From Gemmatimonadota bacterium (GTDB lineage Bacteria; Gemmatimonadota; Gemmatimonadetes; Gemmatimonadales; GWC2-71-9), in assembly GCA_003222085.1 (NCBI GenBank), contig QHUK01000023.1, positions 1-64,000 of the forward strand: 64,000 nucleotides of DNA, in the 5' to 3' direction. Below, in pieces: positions 1 to 8,473 of this stretch (the stretch's first letter is position 1; every line of letters starts with the position of its first letter). Made by a program: the position numbers and the translations under genes. Under the pieces are notes generated by a model. The model ran no database searches, had not been told where the DNA came from, and saw only the letters and a list, made by a program, of their open reading frames with translations.

Positions 1-13
1 CAAGGAGACCGGC

Positions 14-277
14 ATGCTGGGCTTGTTGATCGGAGCGGCGGCGTTGGGCGGAGGGTTCGTGGTCACGCGGAACTTCGTGCGCCGCCGGCTGCGCTTCGTC
101 GATGCGGTGCGGAAGCCCGCAGCGCCGCTCGTCGCGGGACTCGCCGCCACCGTGGTGGCGCTCCCCGTCGCCGCGCTCCCGCTCGTGACGGTGTGGACGG
201 CGGCGGCGTTCGGGGTGGGCGTGGCGGGGGGCGTGGCGAGCGGGCGGCGCACGCCCGAGCTGCCGCCCCCCTCCTAG
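14..277 (+). CDS. Small hydrophobic membrane protein
   Basis: Encodes 87 residues. An AAGGAG ribosome site lies just upstream of the ATG. Residues 1-18 form a hydrophobic, glycine/alanine-rich segment. A basic patch (NFVRRRLRF) follows, then a second long hydrophobic stretch at about 38-78, so it is probably a two-helix inner-membrane protein. I do not recognise a family. Its stop codon TAG shares the palindrome CTAG (274-277) with the stop of the convergent gene, so the two genes overlap by four bases tail to tail. No terminator fits between them. Confidence 0.6.
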   Translation: MLGLLIGAAALGGGFVVTRNFVRRRLRFVDAVRKPAAPLVAGLAATVVALPVAALPLVTVWTAAAFGVGVAGGVASGRRTPELPPPS

Positions 278-1236
278 ACGACCCTCAGGCCCGCCTCGGG
301 CGCCGCGGCCTCCGGCCGGCCCGCGACGCTGCGCAACGCCCGCACGGCATCCTTCGCGAACGTCTTGCCGGCCCCTTTCTCCACTTCCTCGAGCGCGGTC
401 CATTTCGGAAACGCCGGGCGTACCGGCGTTGCCATCTGCAGCGTCTCGAACGCGTCCGCCACGGCCAGGATCTTCACCGTCAGCGGCAGCGGGAGCGCTT
501 CGATGTCCCAGTCCTCGCCCACGATCTCGTAGTAGTGCCCGTACTCCCCGATGATCTCGGCGGCGCCGCGCATCGCGCGCGCCACGCCCACCGACGAATC
601 CGACACCGAGCGGGAGAGGAGCCGCAGCAACCGCTGGTCGCGCGTCCCCACCTCATGCAGCAGCGCCGCCACGCGTAGGTTCTCGATGTCCACCTCGGTG
701 AGCGAGAGCTCCCGTCCGATCGCCGCCGCCACTTCCGCCACCCGGTTCGAGTGCCCCTGCTGATTGCGCTCGGCGGATTCGATGTGATACGTCAGCAGCT
801 CGAGCGTCGCGAGGTAGGCGTTCTTGACTTCGGCGAGCCGCACCGCCCGCTGCTCCGCGAGCCCGCCCACGACGTAGCCGGTGAGGATGAGGAAGCCCGC
901 CCACGGGCCGAGCGCGAGCAGCGCGTCGGCGTAGAAGCCGGGCAGCATATCGAGGCCCTGCACATACTGATAGAAGAAGATCAGCGAGACTACGAACACG
1001 CCCGCCATCACCGCGAACCGGCGGCCGCCGTAAAAGCCGGCGAGGATCATGGGCAGATAGTAGAAGCTCAGAAACGCGAACTTCTGCTCCACCAACGCAT
1101 GAATCGCGACCATCGCGAGCACCAGCAGCAGCACGAAAACCCGCTCGAAATGGCGGAAGAAGAAGAGCTTGGCGCGCTCCAGGGGACGCGGTTGAGCCAC
1201 GAAAAGCAAACTGGGGAACGCTGCCCGCAGGCGCAA
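274..1236 (-). CDS. Membrane-anchored degenerate HD/HD-GYP-type sensor protein
   Basis: 320 residues. The N-terminal third holds about four hydrophobic helices (residues 30-130), resembling a membrane sensor module. The remainder looks like an HD-GYP output domain: HSNRVAEVAAAIGRELSLTE matches the first helix with its conserved His. The metal-binding HD doublet is replaced by HE in LLHEVG, and no GYP motif is visible (EYGHYYEI lies where HHE would be). It may therefore bind a nucleotide or partner without hydrolysing cyclic di-GMP. The start used is TTG; GTG at 1200 is an alternative. It follows the small Cys-rich gene on the same strand by 21 bases, probably as one transcript. Confidence 0.7.
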   Translation of the reverse strand: MRLRAAFPSLLFVAQPRPLERAKLFFFRHFERVFVLLLVLAMVAIHALVEQKFAFLSFYYLPMILAGFYGGRRFAVMAGVFVVSLIFFYQYVQGLDMLPGFYADALLALGPWAGFLILTGYVVGGLAEQRAVRLAEVKNAYLATLELLTYHIESAERNQQGHSNRVAEVAAAIGRELSLTEVDIENLRVAALLHEVGTRDQRLLRLLSRSVSDSSVGVARAMRGAAEIIGEYGHYYEIVGEDWDIEALPLPLTVKILAVADAFETLQMATPVRPAFPKWTALEEVEKGAGKTFAKDAVRALRSVAGRPEAAAPEAGLRVV

Positions 1237-1257
1237 TAGGCGCGCCCTGATTCGTGC

Positions 1258-1467
1258 TTAGGAAACCTCTCCCCTCTCCCCCCTCCCCGGGTCGTGATCC
1301 GGACGACCTGGCTCGTAGCCGATGCATTGCAGCACCGGGAGCGGGGGGTAGCGGGGGAAGCGCGCGTCCGTGTCGGCGCGGCCGCAGCGGAAGAACGTCG
1401 ATCCGCGTCGATTGGTCACGGCTCGCATCCAGCGGCAGGTGAGGCAGAGTCCAACGTCGTCCGTCAT
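1258..1467 (-). CDS. Small four-cysteine (zinc-ribbon-like) protein
   Basis: 69 residues with four cysteines in the order CxxC (8 and 11), C27 and C47. The surrounding motifs LCLTCRWM, FFRCGRAD and PPLPVLQCIGYEP are typical of a small conserved protein found in many soil bacteria; I know of no assigned function. The cysteine spacing suggests one structural zinc. The ATG lies inside a tandem ACGGATG/ACGGATA repeat (see 1453-1536), so several in-frame ATG triplets compete and no Shine-Dalgarno is visible. It is followed by the HD-sensor gene. Confidence 0.65.
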   Translation of the reverse strand: MTDDVGLCLTCRWMRAVTNRRGSTFFRCGRADTDARFPRYPPLPVLQCIGYEPGRPDHDPGRGERGEVS

Positions 1468-1541
1468 CCGTCATCCGTCGTCCGTTATCCGTTATCCGTC
1501 GACGCCGCCGTCTTCTACGGAGGACGGATAACGGATGACGT
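1453..1541. repeat. ACGGATA/ACGGATG 7-nt word array forming an inverted repeat
   Basis: On the minus strand the words ACGGATA, ACGGATG and ACGGACG are tandemly repeated. Arms 1487-1500 and 1523-1536 are perfect 14-base complements, with an inner stem 1508-1511/1517-1520. The hairpin lies between the stop of the 1541-2500 gene and the start of the Cys-rich gene, so it could act as a terminator or attenuator. It also provides the start codon of the downstream gene. Confidence 0.75.
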
Positions 1542-2500
1542 CACACATGCACCTGGACCTCCTCGTGCAGCCTCCGTCGCAGCAGCGGGTGCGTCGCCCA
1601 GACGTACCAACCCATCGCGCACACCGCCAGCACGTTCGCGCCCAGCACCGACCAGACGCCGAGCGTGCCCAGCACCCACTGGGCGCCGAGGGCGAGCGCC
1701 GCGACCACGACCGCGTCCAGCACGATCATGGCCATGACGGCGAGCAGGAGGAGCGCCGGGGTTCGCTCGAGCTGCTCGGCGATCGCCACGAACAGCGCGC
1801 CTGCCACGACGAAGGCCGCGACGTGCACTACGCTGTAGGCCGCCACCAGTCCGAAGCTCAGGTCGATCGCAGCGACGTTCGAGGCGCCGAACAGGAGCGC
1901 CGCGCCCAGTGCGGCCGGCGTGCGGAACGGATGCCCGGCGGCGACGTCGAGCGCGAAGAACCACAGCGCGACCACGCCGGCCCCGACCAGCCCGGTCACG
2001 AGACCCTGCGTGAGCAGCGGGTGACCCTTGAGAGCGCCCAGCCCGAACGGATGCTGATCTCGCGCGGCACGGTGGAGATACCACGTGAGGACGAATCCCG
2101 AGAGGACGTTCGCGGCGACCACCTGTGGCCACGGAACCACCGCGACACGGGAGGCGTCGCCCGACAGCAGACCGGCATAGAAGGCGAGCTCCTGTGCCAC
2201 CAGGCCGAACAGCACGCCGAACAGCAACCGCGGCGGGGTTCGCAGGGCGGCGATCGCCCCGGCCATGGCAATGCCAAGGACCGCAAACACTCCGAAGTGC
2301 ACGACGGAATAGGCCGCGACGAGTCGGAACGTCGGGGGACCGATCGCCTGGCGGGTGAGCGCGCTCGCGAGGGCGGCCGGTGTGTGAAAGGGCCGGCCCG
2401 CGAGGGAGTCGACCGCGAGGAACCAGAGCGCTACGACCAGCCCGGCGAGGATTCCGCCGACCACGCCGTCGGCGATCAGCGCGTGCAGTGACCGTTTCAT
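1541..2500 (-). CDS. Internally duplicated polytopic membrane protein
   Basis: 319 residues, almost entirely hydrophobic, with about eight to nine predicted helices. It is a clear tandem duplication. Near residue 18 it reads GLVVALWFLAVDSLAGRPFH and near residue 176 GVVALWFFALDVAAGHPFR, each followed by TPAALA. The motif LVAAYSVVHxxxF also occurs twice (residues about 61 and 217). This points to a two-fold pseudosymmetric membrane protein. No enzymatic or transport motif is recognisable and I assign no function. A GGAGGG ribosome site precedes the ATG. It is followed by the inverted repeat at 1487-1536. Confidence 0.7.
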   Translation of the reverse strand: MKRSLHALIADGVVGGILAGLVVALWFLAVDSLAGRPFHTPAALASALTRQAIGPPTFRLVAAYSVVHFGVFAVLGIAMAGAIAALRTPPRLLFGVLFGLVAQELAFYAGLLSGDASRVAVVPWPQVVAANVLSGFVLTWYLHRAARDQHPFGLGALKGHPLLTQGLVTGLVGAGVVALWFFALDVAAGHPFRTPAALGAALLFGASNVAAIDLSFGLVAAYSVVHVAAFVVAGALFVAIAEQLERTPALLLLAVMAMIVLDAVVVAALALGAQWVLGTLGVWSVLGANVLAVCAMGWYVWATHPLLRRRLHEEVQVHV

Positions 2501-2618
2501 GGGATCGTCCCTCCCCCGGTGCTCTCACGCCAATATCGCGCCCGGCCCGGCCCGCGCAACCACACGGGACCCGCCCACTCTGGCATTTTGACGGGGCGGT
2601 TCCCCATGTTGATAGGCG

Positions 2619-3491
2619 ATGCCCGGTGACGCCACGCCGCCCCCCGAGCTGCCCCCTGGCCTGCTCGCGGAGTACCTCGAGAGTGCGCGCTCCCAGCTCG
2701 CTGTCCTCGCGGGGCTCGCCGAACGGCTCGCCGCCGCCGGCGGAGACCGCGAGGCGCTCGAAGCACTCCGGCACGAGACGCACAAGGTCCACGGCTCCGC
2801 CGGCTCGTACGGGTTCATGGAGGCGTCGCGCCTCGCGGCGGGGATGGAGGCGACGGTAAAGGATTGGGTCGCCCGACCGGACGACGCGGACGTGGAACGC
2901 GGCTCGCTCGCCCGCTGGTTCGTCAAGCGGCTCGGCGAGCTGCTCGGAGTGGAAGTGCCGGAGGCGAGCGTCCCGCCGCCTCGCCCGCCACCGCGACCTC
3001 CCACCAAGGCTCCGCGGCGGCCGGTGTACCGACGCCCCCCTTCCCCGTTGCCCCAGAAGCCGGCGGAGCGCTCGTCGAACGGGCCTCCCGTCGTCGCGTC
3101 GGGCGCCGCCCTCGGCGTGCCGGAGGTGATCTACGTCGAGGACGACGCGGCGCTCGCCGAGCTGCTCGAGTACGGGCTGCGCGCGCACGGATATCGGTTC
3201 CTGGCGTATCGTAACGGGCGGGACGCGCTGCGCGAGCTGCTGGCGCTCGACGTGCGGGGCACGCATCCGTTGCTCCTCCTGGACGTCGATCTTCCCGCCC
3301 TGGACGGGTACTCGATCTTCGCCGCGCTGGAGCGGGATCGTCCGGGGGCCTACCGCGTCGTCTTCACTACGGTGCACGGCACCGAGGAGGAGCAGCTGCG
3401 CGGACTCGAAGCGGGCGCCCTCGACTATCTCGTGAAGCCGATCAGCCTGCGCGTGGCGCTCGAGAAGATCAAGCGCTGGGTGGGCCGGTGA
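2619..3491 (+). CDS. HPt domain-response regulator fusion
   Basis: 290 residues. The N-terminal 110 residues resemble a histidine phosphotransfer domain. RHETHKVHGSAGSYGF matches the HPt motif, with His55 as the likely phospho-accepting residue. A proline-rich linker (about 112-160) leads to a receiver domain with acidic pair E174/D175-D176, acceptor Asp222 in LLLLDVDLP, switch Thr250/251 and Lys273 in LVKPI. Having donor and acceptor domains in one chain suggests an intramolecular phosphorelay or a phosphate sink; no kinase domain is present. It begins a three-gene operon with a HEAT-repeat protein and a processive glycosyltransferase, so it probably controls polysaccharide output. Confidence 0.85.
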   Translation: MPGDATPPPELPPGLLAEYLESARSQLAVLAGLAERLAAAGGDREALEALRHETHKVHGSAGSYGFMEASRLAAGMEATVKDWVARPDDADVERGSLARWFVKRLGELLGVEVPEASVPPPRPPPRPPTKAPRRPVYRRPPSPLPQKPAERSSNGPPVVASGAALGVPEVIYVEDDAALAELLEYGLRAHGYRFLAYRNGRDALRELLALDVRGTHPLLLLDVDLPALDGYSIFAALERDRPGAYRVVFTTVHGTEEEQLRGLEAGALDYLVKPISLRVALEKIKRWVGR

Positions 3492-4549
3492 CGAGCCTGC
3501 AATTCCTCTGGGTCGTCGCTGTCGCGCAGGGAGTCTTACTCGTCGCGCTGATCATCCTCATCATCTTGAATCGCTGGTTTCGCGTGCGGCGGAGCGCCCG
3601 GCTGCAGCCCCGGCGGCAGGAGCTGAACGCCGTGATGCAGCGTTGGGCGATGGGACAGGCGTCCGCCGCCGAGGTGGAGCGGGCCCTGGCGCGCCTGCCC
3701 GTGCCGCTGGCCATCGACGCGCTCGTTACGTCGTCCGCCCGCGTGCCGGGGGAGCGGTGGCAGGACCTGTCGCGGGTGCTGGCCAACCAGTGGTGGACAC
3801 GCGTGGTGCGCACCAACAACCGGTCGGCGCGCTGGTGGAAGCGGCTCGAGTGCGCGCGCTTTCTCTCGGTGGCGGCGACGCCGCACGACATCGGCCGGGT
3901 GCTCCGGTTGTTGCGCGATCACCATCCCGCCGTGCAGATCGCCGCCGCCACGACGCTCGAGCGCCTGACCAGTCCGGTCCTCGTGACCGCGGCGCTCGAT
4001 CGGCTGCCGCTCCTCGGGCCCACGGTGCAGGCGTACTACGCCAGCGCGCTCAAGCGGGCGCGCCCCGCGGTGGTGCGCCACCTGCAGCAGCTGCTCCGGC
4101 GGCCCGAGGATCCCCGGCTCCCTCGCCTGATCGAGTTCGCAGGGCGCCTTGAGCATGCGGACCTGCGCGAGCCGTTCACCGCTCTCGCTACGCATCGGGA
4201 CCCCGAAGTCAGGAGTCAGGTGGCGCGCGCGTTGGGGAAGTACCCCCACGCGGAGTCGATTGCCGCGCTGCGACTGCTCGCGCAGGACCGCGTCTGGGCC
4301 GTGCGGGCTCAGGTCGTCCGGTCGCTCGGCATGATCGCCGATCCCGCCACCGTGCCCCTGGTGCGGGACGCGCTGCGCGACGGCGAGTGGTGGGTACGGT
4401 TGCGGGCCGGGCTCGCCCTCACGCGCTTCGGCGCGGCGGGGCGCAACGTCCTGCTCGCCGTGGAAGTCGGCGCGCACCCGCCCAGCCGCGACATGGCCCG
4501 GCTCGTGCTCGGCCTCACCCCGCAGGCGCTGGCGGAGTACGCGGCGTGA
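3488..4549 (+). CDS. Membrane-anchored HEAT-repeat protein
   Basis: 353 residues, starting at a GTG that overlaps the previous stop (GTGA). A single N-terminal hydrophobic helix (residues 4-28) is followed by a basic segment. From about 90 to 340 there are HEAT/armadillo-like helical repeats, for example VARALGKYPHAESIAALRLL and VVRSLGMIADPATVPLVRDA. Such repeats usually form a scaffold for protein-protein contact. Placement between a phosphorelay protein and a polysaccharide synthase suggests an inner-membrane adaptor linking signal to synthase; that role is inference. Confidence 0.8.
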   Translation: MTSLQFLWVVAVAQGVLLVALIILIILNRWFRVRRSARLQPRRQELNAVMQRWAMGQASAAEVERALARLPVPLAIDALVTSSARVPGERWQDLSRVLANQWWTRVVRTNNRSARWWKRLECARFLSVAATPHDIGRVLRLLRDHHPAVQIAAATTLERLTSPVLVTAALDRLPLLGPTVQAYYASALKRARPAVVRHLQQLLRRPEDPRLPRLIEFAGRLEHADLREPFTALATHRDPEVRSQVARALGKYPHAESIAALRLLAQDRVWAVRAQVVRSLGMIADPATVPLVRDALRDGEWWVRLRAGLALTRFGAAGRNVLLAVEVGAHPPSRDMARLVLGLTPQALAEYAA

Positions 4550-5994
4550 GCTCCGTCATTCACGGCGGCGACCTCGCGATCCTGCTCTACTTCCTGGTGT
4601 TGAATTCCTTTTACGCGCTGCTGCTCGTGCTCTCGATCCCCGAGATCTGGGAGCAGACCCGGCTCGCGGAGGACGAAGACTTCCAGCGGCTGATGCAGAG
4701 CGACGCCTTGCCGCCGATCACCATCCTCGTCCCCGCTCACAACGAGAGCGCGACTATCGAGGCGAGCGTCACCGCCATCCTGACGCTCGAGTACCGCAGC
4801 TTCGAGATCATCGTGGTGAACGACGGCTCCAAGGACGACACGCTGGAGCGGCTGCGGCACGCGTTCGACCTGTACGAGGTGCCGCGCACCTATCCCGAGA
4901 CGATCGCCACCAAGGCGCTCCAGGCCCTGTACCGCTCGCGCACCCGCACGCGCCTGCTGGTCATCGACAAGGAGAACGGCGGCAAGGCGGATTCCCTCAA
5001 CGCCGCGATCAATGCCAGCCGGTTCCCTCTGGTGATCGCGGTGGACGCGGACACGCTGATCGAGCCCGACGCCCTGCTGCGCCTCACGCGGCCGTTCCTG
5101 CTCGGCCACCAGATCGCGGCCGTGGGGGGGACGGTCCGCGTCGCCAACGGCTGCACCGTCAAGGACGGCCGGGTGATCGACGCCCGGGTGCCGCGGCGCT
5201 TCCTCCCCGGGGTGCAGGTGGTCGAGTATCTGCGGGCCTTCCTGTTCGGCCGCCTCGGCTGGAACCGGCTTGGGGGAAGCCTGGTCATCTCCGGCGCATT
5301 CGGGCTGTTCCGCAAGGAGTACCTGCACGCGATCGGTGGCTATCGCAGGACCAGCATCGTGGAGGACTTGGACCTCGTCGTGCGGCTGCACCGCTATCTG
5401 CGGCAGCGGAAGATCCGCTACGAGATCCCCTTCATTCCGGACCCGGTTGCGTGGACCGAGGTGCCCGAGTCGGGGCGGATCCTGTCGCGCCAGCGGGAGC
5501 GGTGGCACCGCGGCCTGGTTGCGGCGATGTGGCAGTACAAAGGCATGCTCTTCAACCCCCGATACGGCCGCGTAGGCTTGATCGCCATGCCGTTTTTCAC
5601 CTTCGGTGAAATGCTCGCGCCGCTCATCGAAGTCGTGGGATACGTGATCACCGCGGGCGGTCTGCTGCTCGGCGCCGTGAACGCCAACTTCGCGCTGCTG
5701 TTCGTGCTGGTGGCGTGGGGCTACGGGATGCTCTTGTCGCTGTGGGCGGTGGTGCTCGAAGAGGTGAGCTTCCGCCGCTACCGGCGGTTCGGGGATCTGT
5801 TGCGGCTGATCATCTACGCGACGCTCGAGAACTTCGGATACCGCCAGCGCACGGTGTGGTGGCGCCTGAAGGCCTTCTGGTCGGTGTTCCGGCAGAAGCA
5901 TGCATGGGGGGAGATGGTGAGGAAGGGCTTTGAGACGGCGGGGAAGCAGGTAGTGGAACCGGCAAAGGCTAGGCGCACAGACGCGCAGCGGTGA
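4546..5994 (+). CDS. Processive family 2 glycosyltransferase (cellulose/PNAG synthase-like)
   Basis: 482 residues from the GTG that overlaps the HEAT gene (GTGA). One N-terminal membrane helix (about 10-32) is followed by a GT-A catalytic domain with PAHNES, VNDGS, the metal-binding DAD (167-169), the catalytic ED (273-274) and QRERW (316-320). These are the D,D,D,QxxRW signature of processive beta-glycosyltransferases. At least three C-terminal helices lie between about 360 and 440. The polymer cannot be named from sequence; no BcsB, PilZ or PgaB gene is adjacent. The last residues (RRTDAQR) are encoded by repeat words, and the stop lies inside the hairpin at 5974-6030. Confidence 0.88.
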   Translation: MSSVIHGGDLAILLYFLVLNSFYALLLVLSIPEIWEQTRLAEDEDFQRLMQSDALPPITILVPAHNESATIEASVTAILTLEYRSFEIIVVNDGSKDDTLERLRHAFDLYEVPRTYPETIATKALQALYRSRTRTRLLVIDKENGGKADSLNAAINASRFPLVIAVDADTLIEPDALLRLTRPFLLGHQIAAVGGTVRVANGCTVKDGRVIDARVPRRFLPGVQVVEYLRAFLFGRLGWNRLGGSLVISGAFGLFRKEYLHAIGGYRRTSIVEDLDLVVRLHRYLRQRKIRYEIPFIPDPVAWTEVPESGRILSRQRERWHRGLVAAMWQYKGMLFNPRYGRVGLIAMPFFTFGEMLAPLIEVVGYVITAGGLLLGAVNANFALLFVLVAWGYGMLLSLWAVVLEEVSFRRYRRFGDLLRLIIYATLENFGYRQRTVWWRLKAFWSVFRQKHAWGEMVRKGFETAGKQVVEPAKARRTDAQR

Positions 5995-6030
5995 ACGGGA
6001 AGCGGATGTTCACCACTGCGCGTCTGCGCG
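5974..6030. terminator. Bidirectional hairpin built from CGCACAG words
   Basis: Left arm 5974-5996 and right arm 6008-6030 are complementary over 23 bases with two mismatches and an 11-base loop. The glycosyltransferase stop codon (5992-5994) is inside the left arm. The convergent gene ends just beyond, at 6044. The same GGCTAG-RCGCACAG word is used at 32975-33091. Confidence 0.75.
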
Positions 6031-6043
6031 GAGCTACCAATCG

Positions 6044-6943
6044 TCAGTTCTTCCAGCGCTCGCGACGGTCGCTATCGAATTTGTCGTCGTCGGCGTCGTG
6101 ATCGTGGTCGTGGTCTTTGTCGCCATCGACCTCGCGGTCGCCATCATCAGGCCTGCCGCAACCCATAGCGAAACCTCGGCCAGCGATGTCGAACTGGTCT
6201 TCCCACGTGGCCCGGCCGGCGGAAAAGAGATCATAGAATGCAGTTCCATCTGCGGGCGGGAACCATCCCGAGTCGTCGATCAAGGCCCCGCTGCAAACCT
6301 TATGCAGCGGGAAGAGCGTACTGAGGACCGTCTTGAACACGTTCCACGGTATGTACCCGCTGTGCGTCTGGAAGGGACAGATAGCCGGGTCTGTCGAGAA
6401 GGGTGGAGTAGAGCAAATGGCCCCGGTCGGCGGGAACCCGTTGACCACAAACTGCGAGAGATCCCATCGGGGCAGCGCGTCGGTTACGTCATCGTACTGC
6501 CAATTGTTTGGAGGGCACCCCGCGAAGGGCGGGCCGGTATAGCCAAATGCATTGCCGTCGGGCACCCCATCTCCGTTCAGATCGATGGCCAGCTGGACGC
6601 GCGGCGACCCGCCGCCGCAGCTTCGATTCTGAAAGAAGGACTTGAACTCGAGCATGTTGTCGAGCAGTGCGATCTGGACATTCAGCGTCCTGGACACGGT
6701 CCCGTAGAACGGTGAGACGTCGGTCCTAATCACGATCACATCATTCGCCGGGTTCTCGGGGTCCTGCGCCAGCTGCGCGGTGCCACCGAGCAAGAATCCG
6801 GATGCGGGGGCACCGCTGGAGAGGAGCATCGCTCCCGGTCGGGGTGGTGCCTTGGTAGGTGGATCCGCACGCTCGCAGGCGACCCCCGTACACAGGATCG
6901 CGGGATAGATGAGAGCCGCCGTCGCCCTTTGGAGTGTTCGCAT
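6044..6943 (-). CDS. Exported hypothetical protein with His/Asp-rich tail
   Basis: 299 residues. The start at 6943 is chosen for its strong AGGAGG site seven bases upstream. A signal sequence (residues 1-22) ends near ILCTGVACERAD, which may be a lipobox. The central region has DLNGDGVPDGNAFG, a calcium-binding EF/dockerin-like loop, and several Cys-containing segments rich in Pro/Phe. The C-terminus is an acidic metal-ligand tail, DKDHDHDHDADDDKFDSD. No known family is recognised. It is probably secreted and metal-binding; the tail could be a calcium or transition-metal buffer. It is convergent with the glycosyltransferase operon. Confidence 0.65.
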   Translation of the reverse strand: MRTLQRATAALIYPAILCTGVACERADPPTKAPPRPGAMLLSSGAPASGFLLGGTAQLAQDPENPANDVIVIRTDVSPFYGTVSRTLNVQIALLDNMLEFKSFFQNRSCGGGSPRVQLAIDLNGDGVPDGNAFGYTGPPFAGCPPNNWQYDDVTDALPRWDLSQFVVNGFPPTGAICSTPPFSTDPAICPFQTHSGYIPWNVFKTVLSTLFPLHKVCSGALIDDSGWFPPADGTAFYDLFSAGRATWEDQFDIAGRGFAMGCGRPDDGDREVDGDKDHDHDHDADDDKFDSDRRERWKN

Positions 6944-7196
6944 CGTCCTCCTCCTGAGAAGAGAACTGCACGTGGGTATGCGACAGACACGCGAGAGGTG
7001 CCAAGGTGAGATGTGGCGGCGCTGCAGCGGTACACATCTTCGGGTGAGGTCCGTTGACCCAGAGAGCTGTTGCCCGAGCGCAGCGTGCAAACGCGGTGCC
7101 GTGGATTGTCTGCAATAGTGCGGCGAACTGCTGCCGCAACTACGCAACACTGCTGGGAGAGGAGTTACGGTCTACCTGGTGCGCTGGCGCAGCGAA
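6944..7196. other. Gene-free spacer between two minus-strand genes
   Basis: This 253-base spacer holds the strong ribosome site of the 6044-6943 gene. I see no convincing ORF, hairpin or repeat. The short plus-strand reading frames here lack ribosome sites. Confidence 0.5.
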
Positions 7197-8399
7197 CTAC
7201 GGCACGGATCTCCCCGCCGCGACCTGCTCGGCGGTCCGGAGCACACGCAGCGCGTTGAGCCCAGCGACCTTCTTCACGTCCTGCTCACTCCATCCGCGTC
7301 GCAACAGCTCCGCGATGAGATCGCGGAACTTCGACACGTCCTCGAGCCCCACCGGCACTTCGGTGATGCCGTCGAAGTCGGAGCCGAGCCCGACGGCATC
7401 GACGCCGGCCACGTCGCGGATGTGCTCGATGTGGTCTGCTACCTGTGCGAGCGTCGCTTTCGGGGCGCGCGCCGCCCACGCCTTCGTCGAATCGGCCACG
7501 GTCGAAGGCTCGACTCCCGTAGCGCGGAGCGAGCGGATCCGAGCTTCCATGCTGTCGTCGTACAGGCGCACCGCCTCGGAGACGAAGCCGGGGTTGAAAT
7601 TCACCATGACGATCCCGCCGTTCTTCGGCACGAGCTTGAGGATCGAATCCGGCACATCCCGCGCGTGGCCGGTGAGCGCGCGGGCCGAGGAGTGCGAGAA
7701 CATGACGGGAGCCCGCGTGGTGCGCAGCGCGTCCGACATCGTCGCGTCGTTGACGTGGGAGAGATCCACTAGAATCCCGAGCCGATTCATCTCGTGCACC
7801 ACGTCCCGTCCGAACGCCGAGAGGCCGCGCCGCGCCGTGTCGGTGGAGGCCGTGGCCCACGAGAGACTGCGCCAGTGGGTGAGCGTGATGTAGCGGACGC
7901 CGAGCGCCGCGAACATTCGCAGCGCGCCCAGCGAATTCTCGATCGCATGCCCACCCTCGATGCCGATCAGGCAGGAGATCTTTCCCGCTTTGAAGTTCCG
8001 CTCGACGTCGGCCGCGGTGCGGGCCATGGCGAGGTCGCGCGGATACTTGGCGCACAGCCGCTTGATCAGGTCGATCTGCTCGAGCGCGTACACCGCCGGG
8101 TGCGGCCCGGAATCGATCGTCGTGACGGGAACGTAGGCCGCCCAGAACTGCGCCCCGACCCCGCCCGCGCGCAGTTTCGGGATGTCGCTCATGAGCTTCG
8201 GCTGCAGTACGGCGACGTCCACAGAGTCGAGCCCGCCGCGTGCCCGGATGGCATCGGCCAGGTCGTTGTGGCCGTCGATCAAGGGGACGGTCTTGAGAAT
8301 GCGGAGAGCCTGGGCGCGGTAATCCTGGGCCGACAGGCGGACCGGCGGACTGGCGGACAGAAATGCCAGGAGCAGGAGAGCTGCTTTTGTGGCCGTCAT
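7197..8399 (-). CDS. Peptidase family M19 (membrane dipeptidase-like)
   Basis: 400 residues from ATG 8399, which directly begins a signal peptide (TKAALLLLAFLSASPPVRLSAQ). Family M19 zinc-binding motifs are present: IDGHNDLA near the mature N-terminus, IGIEGGHAIEN with the bridging Glu, DLSHVND, FSHSSARALTGHARD, and GLGSDFDGI with a conserved Asp. These enzymes hydrolyse dipeptides, in some cases L-D or beta-lactam-like substrates, with two zinc ions. A periplasmic location is expected. A TTGATA-17-CAGCTT promoter lies upstream on the minus strand, divergent from the molybdenum-enzyme operon. Confidence 0.92.
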   Translation of the reverse strand: MTATKAALLLLAFLSASPPVRLSAQDYRAQALRILKTVPLIDGHNDLADAIRARGGLDSVDVAVLQPKLMSDIPKLRAGGVGAQFWAAYVPVTTIDSGPHPAVYALEQIDLIKRLCAKYPRDLAMARTAADVERNFKAGKISCLIGIEGGHAIENSLGALRMFAALGVRYITLTHWRSLSWATASTDTARRGLSAFGRDVVHEMNRLGILVDLSHVNDATMSDALRTTRAPVMFSHSSARALTGHARDVPDSILKLVPKNGGIVMVNFNPGFVSEAVRLYDDSMEARIRSLRATGVEPSTVADSTKAWAARAPKATLAQVADHIEHIRDVAGVDAVGLGSDFDGITEVPVGLEDVSKFRDLIAELLRRGWSEQDVKKVAGLNALRVLRTAEQVAAGRSVP

Positions 8400-8427
8400 A
8401 GTACGCCTGTCGCTCTTGGGAGGCGGA

Positions 8428-8456
8428 AAGCTGGCGCCGCACCACGCTGTTATCAA
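8428..8456 (-). promoter_or_regulatory. Promoter of the M19 dipeptidase gene
   Basis: Reading the minus strand, -35 TTGATA (8451-8456) is followed by a 17-base spacer and -10 CAGCTT (8428-8433), then the discriminator TCCGCC. The same TAGCTT-TCCGCC pattern recurs upstream of other genes in the window. Confidence 0.6.
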
Positions 8457-8473
8457 GATTACGTTTCGGAACC

